A stretch of 16,625 nt of DNA from positions 1-16,625 of the forward strand of contig JAJZRK010000055.1 of NCBI GenBank assembly GCA_021802745.1, read 5' to 3'. The notes under the pieces are model-generated. The model made no database searches. It was given only the letters and a program-made list of their open reading frames with translations, and was not told the DNA's origin. The DNA comes from a bacterium (GTDB lineage: Bacteria > Gemmatimonadota > Gemmatimonadetes > Gemmatimonadales > Gemmatimonadaceae). Below are positions 14,018 to 16,625 of the stretch, one piece after another (positions within the stretch are counted from its first letter, which is position 1; the number at the start of each line of letters is the position of its first letter). The position numbers and the translations under genes are program-made.

Positions 14018-14956
14018 ATGCCGCTGAACGTGCCTCGTTGCCTCGCCGTCGGAGACCGCGTGGCGCTGGTCTCGCTCGCGTCACCGGTGAAGAGCGCGCG
14101 CGTGCTGGCGCTGGGCCGCAGGCGACTGGAGCAGTTCGGGCTCCGGGTGAAGATCGGGCGGTACGCGCTCGAGGAACACGGCTATCTGGCCGGAACCGAC
14201 CGAGAACGCGTGCACGACCTCGAGGTGGCGTTTCGGGACCCCGAGGTCAAGGCGATCATCTGTACCCGCGGCGGCTATGGCGTCGCGCGGCTGTTGCCGA
14301 CCTTCGATCTCAACCTGGCGCGGCGCCACTCGAAGCCGCTCGTCGGCTTCTCCGACATCACCACACTCCACCTCGCCTTGCAGAAGGCGGGTGTCATCTC
14401 GTTCTGGGGCCCGATGCCCTGCTCGTCGCTCGGGTGGAGTCCGTTCGCCGCGCGTTCGCTCCAGCGCGCGCTGATGTCCACAGTGCCGGCCGGGCGCCTG
14501 CCGATGTCCCCAGGGCACCGGCCGATGACGCTGCGACGCGGGATCGCGCAGGGGCGCATCACCGGCGGCACGCTCAGCCTGCTGACGTCAAGCTTGGGGA
14601 CGCCATATGAGGTCGAGACGCGGGGCCGGATCGTCTTTCTCGAAGACGTGGACGAAGAGCCCTTCAAGGTGGACCGCATGCTGACGCAGCTGACTTCGGC
14701 GGGAAAGCTGTCCGATGCCGCGGGCGTGGCGCTGGGGATCTTCACGGGGACCGGCAGGCGCAATTGCCCCGGCCGGCTCAGCCTGACGATGCGCGAGGTC
14801 TTTGCTGATCACCTGCTGCCACTGAAGGTGCCGGTGTTTCGCCACCTCGCCGTGGGACATGTTCCCGATCAGGTGACGTTGCCGTACGGCGTCGCGGCCC
14901 GGATGGACGCCGGGGCGGGGACCCTCGCGCTGCTCGAGGCGGGCGTCCGGGCGTAG
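14018..14956 (+). CDS. ldcA: Murein LD-carboxypeptidase (peptidase family S66)
   Basis: This 312-residue enzyme is of normal length for the family. LD-carboxypeptidases remove the terminal D-Ala from murein tetrapeptides during peptidoglycan recycling. The predicted triad is Ser112 in LVGFSDITTLHLA, Glu209 in IVFLEDVDEEPFKVDR, and His281 in HLAVGHVPDQVTLPYG. CTRGGYGVARLL (82-93) is another family landmark. There is no signal peptide, so it is probably cytoplasmic. AGGAGAT lies just before ATG 14018. Its place directly behind spmAB suggests a shared role in cell-envelope or peptide handling. Microcin-hydrolysing MccF-type relatives share the fold and cannot be fully excluded. Confidence 0.92.
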   Translation: MPLNVPRCLAVGDRVALVSLASPVKSARVLALGRRRLEQFGLRVKIGRYALEEHGYLAGTDRERVHDLEVAFRDPEVKAIICTRGGYGVARLLPTFDLNLARRHSKPLVGFSDITTLHLALQKAGVISFWGPMPCSSLGWSPFAARSLQRALMSTVPAGRLPMSPGHRPMTLRRGIAQGRITGGTLSLLTSSLGTPYEVETRGRIVFLEDVDEEPFKVDRMLTQLTSAGKLSDAAGVALGIFTGTGRRNCPGRLSLTMREVFADHLLPLKVPVFRHLAVGHVPDQVTLPYGVAARMDAGAGTLALLEAGVRA

Positions 14957-15183
14957 CGGCTCACGCGTGATCCGGCGGATGGACGCGAACGCAAGCCTAT
15001 TGGTGCAGTAGGGTGGTGTGGATCGTGGGACGTACGCGATGCAGTCAATCTCCACCATCGCACGGCATCCGCACCGGGCGTGCTATCATTCTTCCATGCG
15101 CACGTCCCTCACCAAGTCCGTCCTTCTCGGCCGTGGCTCGTGGTCTGACAGGCCGTGTGAACGGCGAAACGTGCCTCAAGACG

Positions 15184-16524
15184 ATGAGTGAACCTGCTCC
15201 CGTCACCCGCGTGGACGCGGCCGAGGCCGCCGCCGAGGTGGAGTGGGGCGTCCCCTCTGGTGTGTCGCACGCCTGGCGCGCGCTGCGTCACCGCAACTTC
15301 CGGCTCTTTTTCGCGGGCCAGTCCATTTCGTTGATTGGCACGTGGATGACGCGCGTGGCCACCGGTTGGCTGGTCTACCGTCTCACCGGCTCGGCGCTCC
15401 TGCTGGGCACCGTCAGCTTCGCTGGGCAGATCCCGTCCTTCCTGCTGGCGCCCGTCGCCGGCGTGTGGGTTGACCGGCTCGACCGGCGGCAGGTGCTGGT
15501 GTGGACGCAGGCGCTCTCCATGGTGCAGTCGCTGGCGCTCGCCGCGCTGACGCTGTCGGGGCGCATCACGGTTCCGGCACTGCTGGTCCTGAGTGTCATG
15601 CAAGGCTGCATCAATGCTTTCGACATGCCCGGCCGGCAGTCGTTCATGGTGCAGATGGTGGACGACCGCCGCGACCTGCAGAACGCCATCGCCATCAACT
15701 CGTCCATGGTGAACCTCGCGCGGCTCGTCGGGCCGTCGCTGGCGGGCATGCTGATCGCGGTCTCCAGCGAGGGGTGGTGCTTTCTGGTGGATGGGGTCAG
15801 CTACATCGCGGTGATCGCGTCGCTGCTCGCGATGCGCGTGCACGCGCCCGTGGTCAAGCGCGGGGGCGCGTCGGTGCTGTCCGAGTTGAGGGCGGGCTGG
15901 ACGTATGTCTCCACCTTCCTTCCGGTGCGCACCATTCTCCTGCTGTTCGCCGTGGTCAGCCTGATGGGCATGCCGTTCGTGGTGCTGATGCCCATTTTCG
16001 CCGCCAAGGTGCTGCATGGCGGGCCGCACACGATGGGTTTCCTCACCGGCGCGATGGGACTGGGGGCGCTGGGTGCGGCGCTCTCGCTGGCCGTGCGCAA
16101 GAATGTACGCGGGCTGGTGCGGCTCATCCCCGTCTCCGCGGCGGTCTTTGCGCTGGGGCTGATGGGCTTCGCGTGGTCGCACACCTTCTGGCTGTCCCTG
16201 CTCGCGCTGATGGTGGCGGGGATGGGGATGATGCAGGGCATGGCGGCCAGCAATACCGTCATCCAGACCATCGTGAGCGACGACAAGCGCGGCCGCGTGA
16301 TGAGCTACTACACCATGGCCTTCATGGGCATGGCGCCGTTTGGCAGTTTGCTGGCCGGGACGATGGCCGATGCCATTGGGGCGCCCGCGACGGTGATGGT
16401 CAACGGCGCCGTGGTGCTGCTGGGTGCGGCCTGGTTTGCCACGCGGCTGCCCGCCGTGCGACGCGAGCTGCGCCCCATTTACGAGCAGATGGGGATCCTG
16501 GGGGCGGGGCGGGGCGCGCGGTGA
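15184..16524 (+). CDS. MFS exporter, EntS-like (MFS_3 type)
   Basis: This 446-residue major facilitator has about 12 hydrophobic segments. The N-terminus is soluble and followed by RALRHRNFRLFFAGQSISLIGTW-MTRVATGWLVY, typical of the EntS/MFS_3 group. The motif between helices 2 and 3 is GVWVDRLDRRQVL, and GRVMSYYTMAFMGMAPFGSL appears in the second half. Relatives export siderophores, drugs or other small molecules by proton exchange. The substrate cannot be told here. ATG 15184 gives a normal N-terminal length. An open frame upstream to 15013 lacks support. The ribosome site is weak. The gene stands alone, about 230 nt after ldcA. Confidence 0.88.
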   Translation: MSEPAPVTRVDAAEAAAEVEWGVPSGVSHAWRALRHRNFRLFFAGQSISLIGTWMTRVATGWLVYRLTGSALLLGTVSFAGQIPSFLLAPVAGVWVDRLDRRQVLVWTQALSMVQSLALAALTLSGRITVPALLVLSVMQGCINAFDMPGRQSFMVQMVDDRRDLQNAIAINSSMVNLARLVGPSLAGMLIAVSSEGWCFLVDGVSYIAVIASLLAMRVHAPVVKRGGASVLSELRAGWTYVSTFLPVRTILLLFAVVSLMGMPFVVLMPIFAAKVLHGGPHTMGFLTGAMGLGALGAALSLAVRKNVRGLVRLIPVSAAVFALGLMGFAWSHTFWLSLLALMVAGMGMMQGMAASNTVIQTIVSDDKRGRVMSYYTMAFMGMAPFGSLLAGTMADAIGAPATVMVNGAVVLLGAAWFATRLPAVRRELRPIYEQMGILGAGRGAR

Positions 16525-16625
16525 TGCGCGCCGACGCCGCTGGCGCCGGCGGCGCCGGCCGGCATGCCTGCGCGGTACCTGCGCGCGCTTGCTCCACTCT
16601 GCCCGCGAGGCCCATATTGCGCCAT

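Noticed and set aside
15096..15191. 31-residue frame overlapping the start of the MFS gene, with a TATCAT sequence before it
   Set aside because: No ribosome site and no repeat of regulatory residues. A leader peptide cannot be supported.

Overview
The window is GC-rich DNA with dense bacterial gene packing and looks chromosomal. It carries a type IV pilus retraction ATPase (pilT), the translational GTPase typA, a tRNA-Ile(GAT), spmA-spmB with an LD-carboxypeptidase, and many Ala/Arg/Gly-rich proteins. This fits a Gram-negative, high-GC lineage such as Gemmatimonadota or a similar group. That placement is inferred from style and gene content, since no rRNA is present.

Layout. 64-1380 (+) is pilT. 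1427-3132 (-) holds two tandem paralogous membrane proteins that end in the same CxxC...CPxC domain. 3252-5499 (+) is typA followed by a small protein that is more than half Asp/Glu. 5659-5781 (+) is tRNA-Ile with a strong hairpin terminator. 5847-6333 (-) is a frameshifted Ig-like lipoprotein gene. 6484-12102 (-) is a four-gene formate dehydrogenase operon. 12103-12875 has no clear gene but holds a decayed copy of the tRNA-Ile 3' half plus its terminator. 12876-14956 (+) is spmA-spmB-ldcA. 15184-16524 (+) is an MFS exporter.

The centre of interest is the formate dehydrogenase. The catalytic gene is interrupted by one in-frame TGA at 11836-11838, exactly where formate dehydrogenases carry the selenocysteine that binds molybdenum or tungsten. 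Directly after it lies a hairpin with a GGUCU loop, 18 nt from the UGA, the spacing I recall for E. coli fdhF. I therefore read it as one selenoprotein gene and not two fragments. The catalytic subunit is also split and its halves are in swapped order. The N-terminal part, with a [2Fe-2S] cluster, two ferredoxin-type [4Fe-4S] clusters and the CxxCxxxC...C cluster of the molybdopterin fold, is a separate gene placed two genes downstream. Between them sits a NuoE-NuoF fusion that would pass electrons to NAD+. FdhD, the sulfurtransferase that activates the cofactor, ends the operon. All four genes overlap by 4 nt, which suggests translational coupling. Selenocysteine machinery (selA, selB, selC) was not seen here and would have to be encoded elsewhere.

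The formate dehydrogenase segment, about 7 kb, is bounded on the left by the intact tRNA-Ile and on the right by the degenerate tRNA-Ile 3' half and terminator in the same orientation. This suggests an acquired or duplicated block, although no integrase is present.
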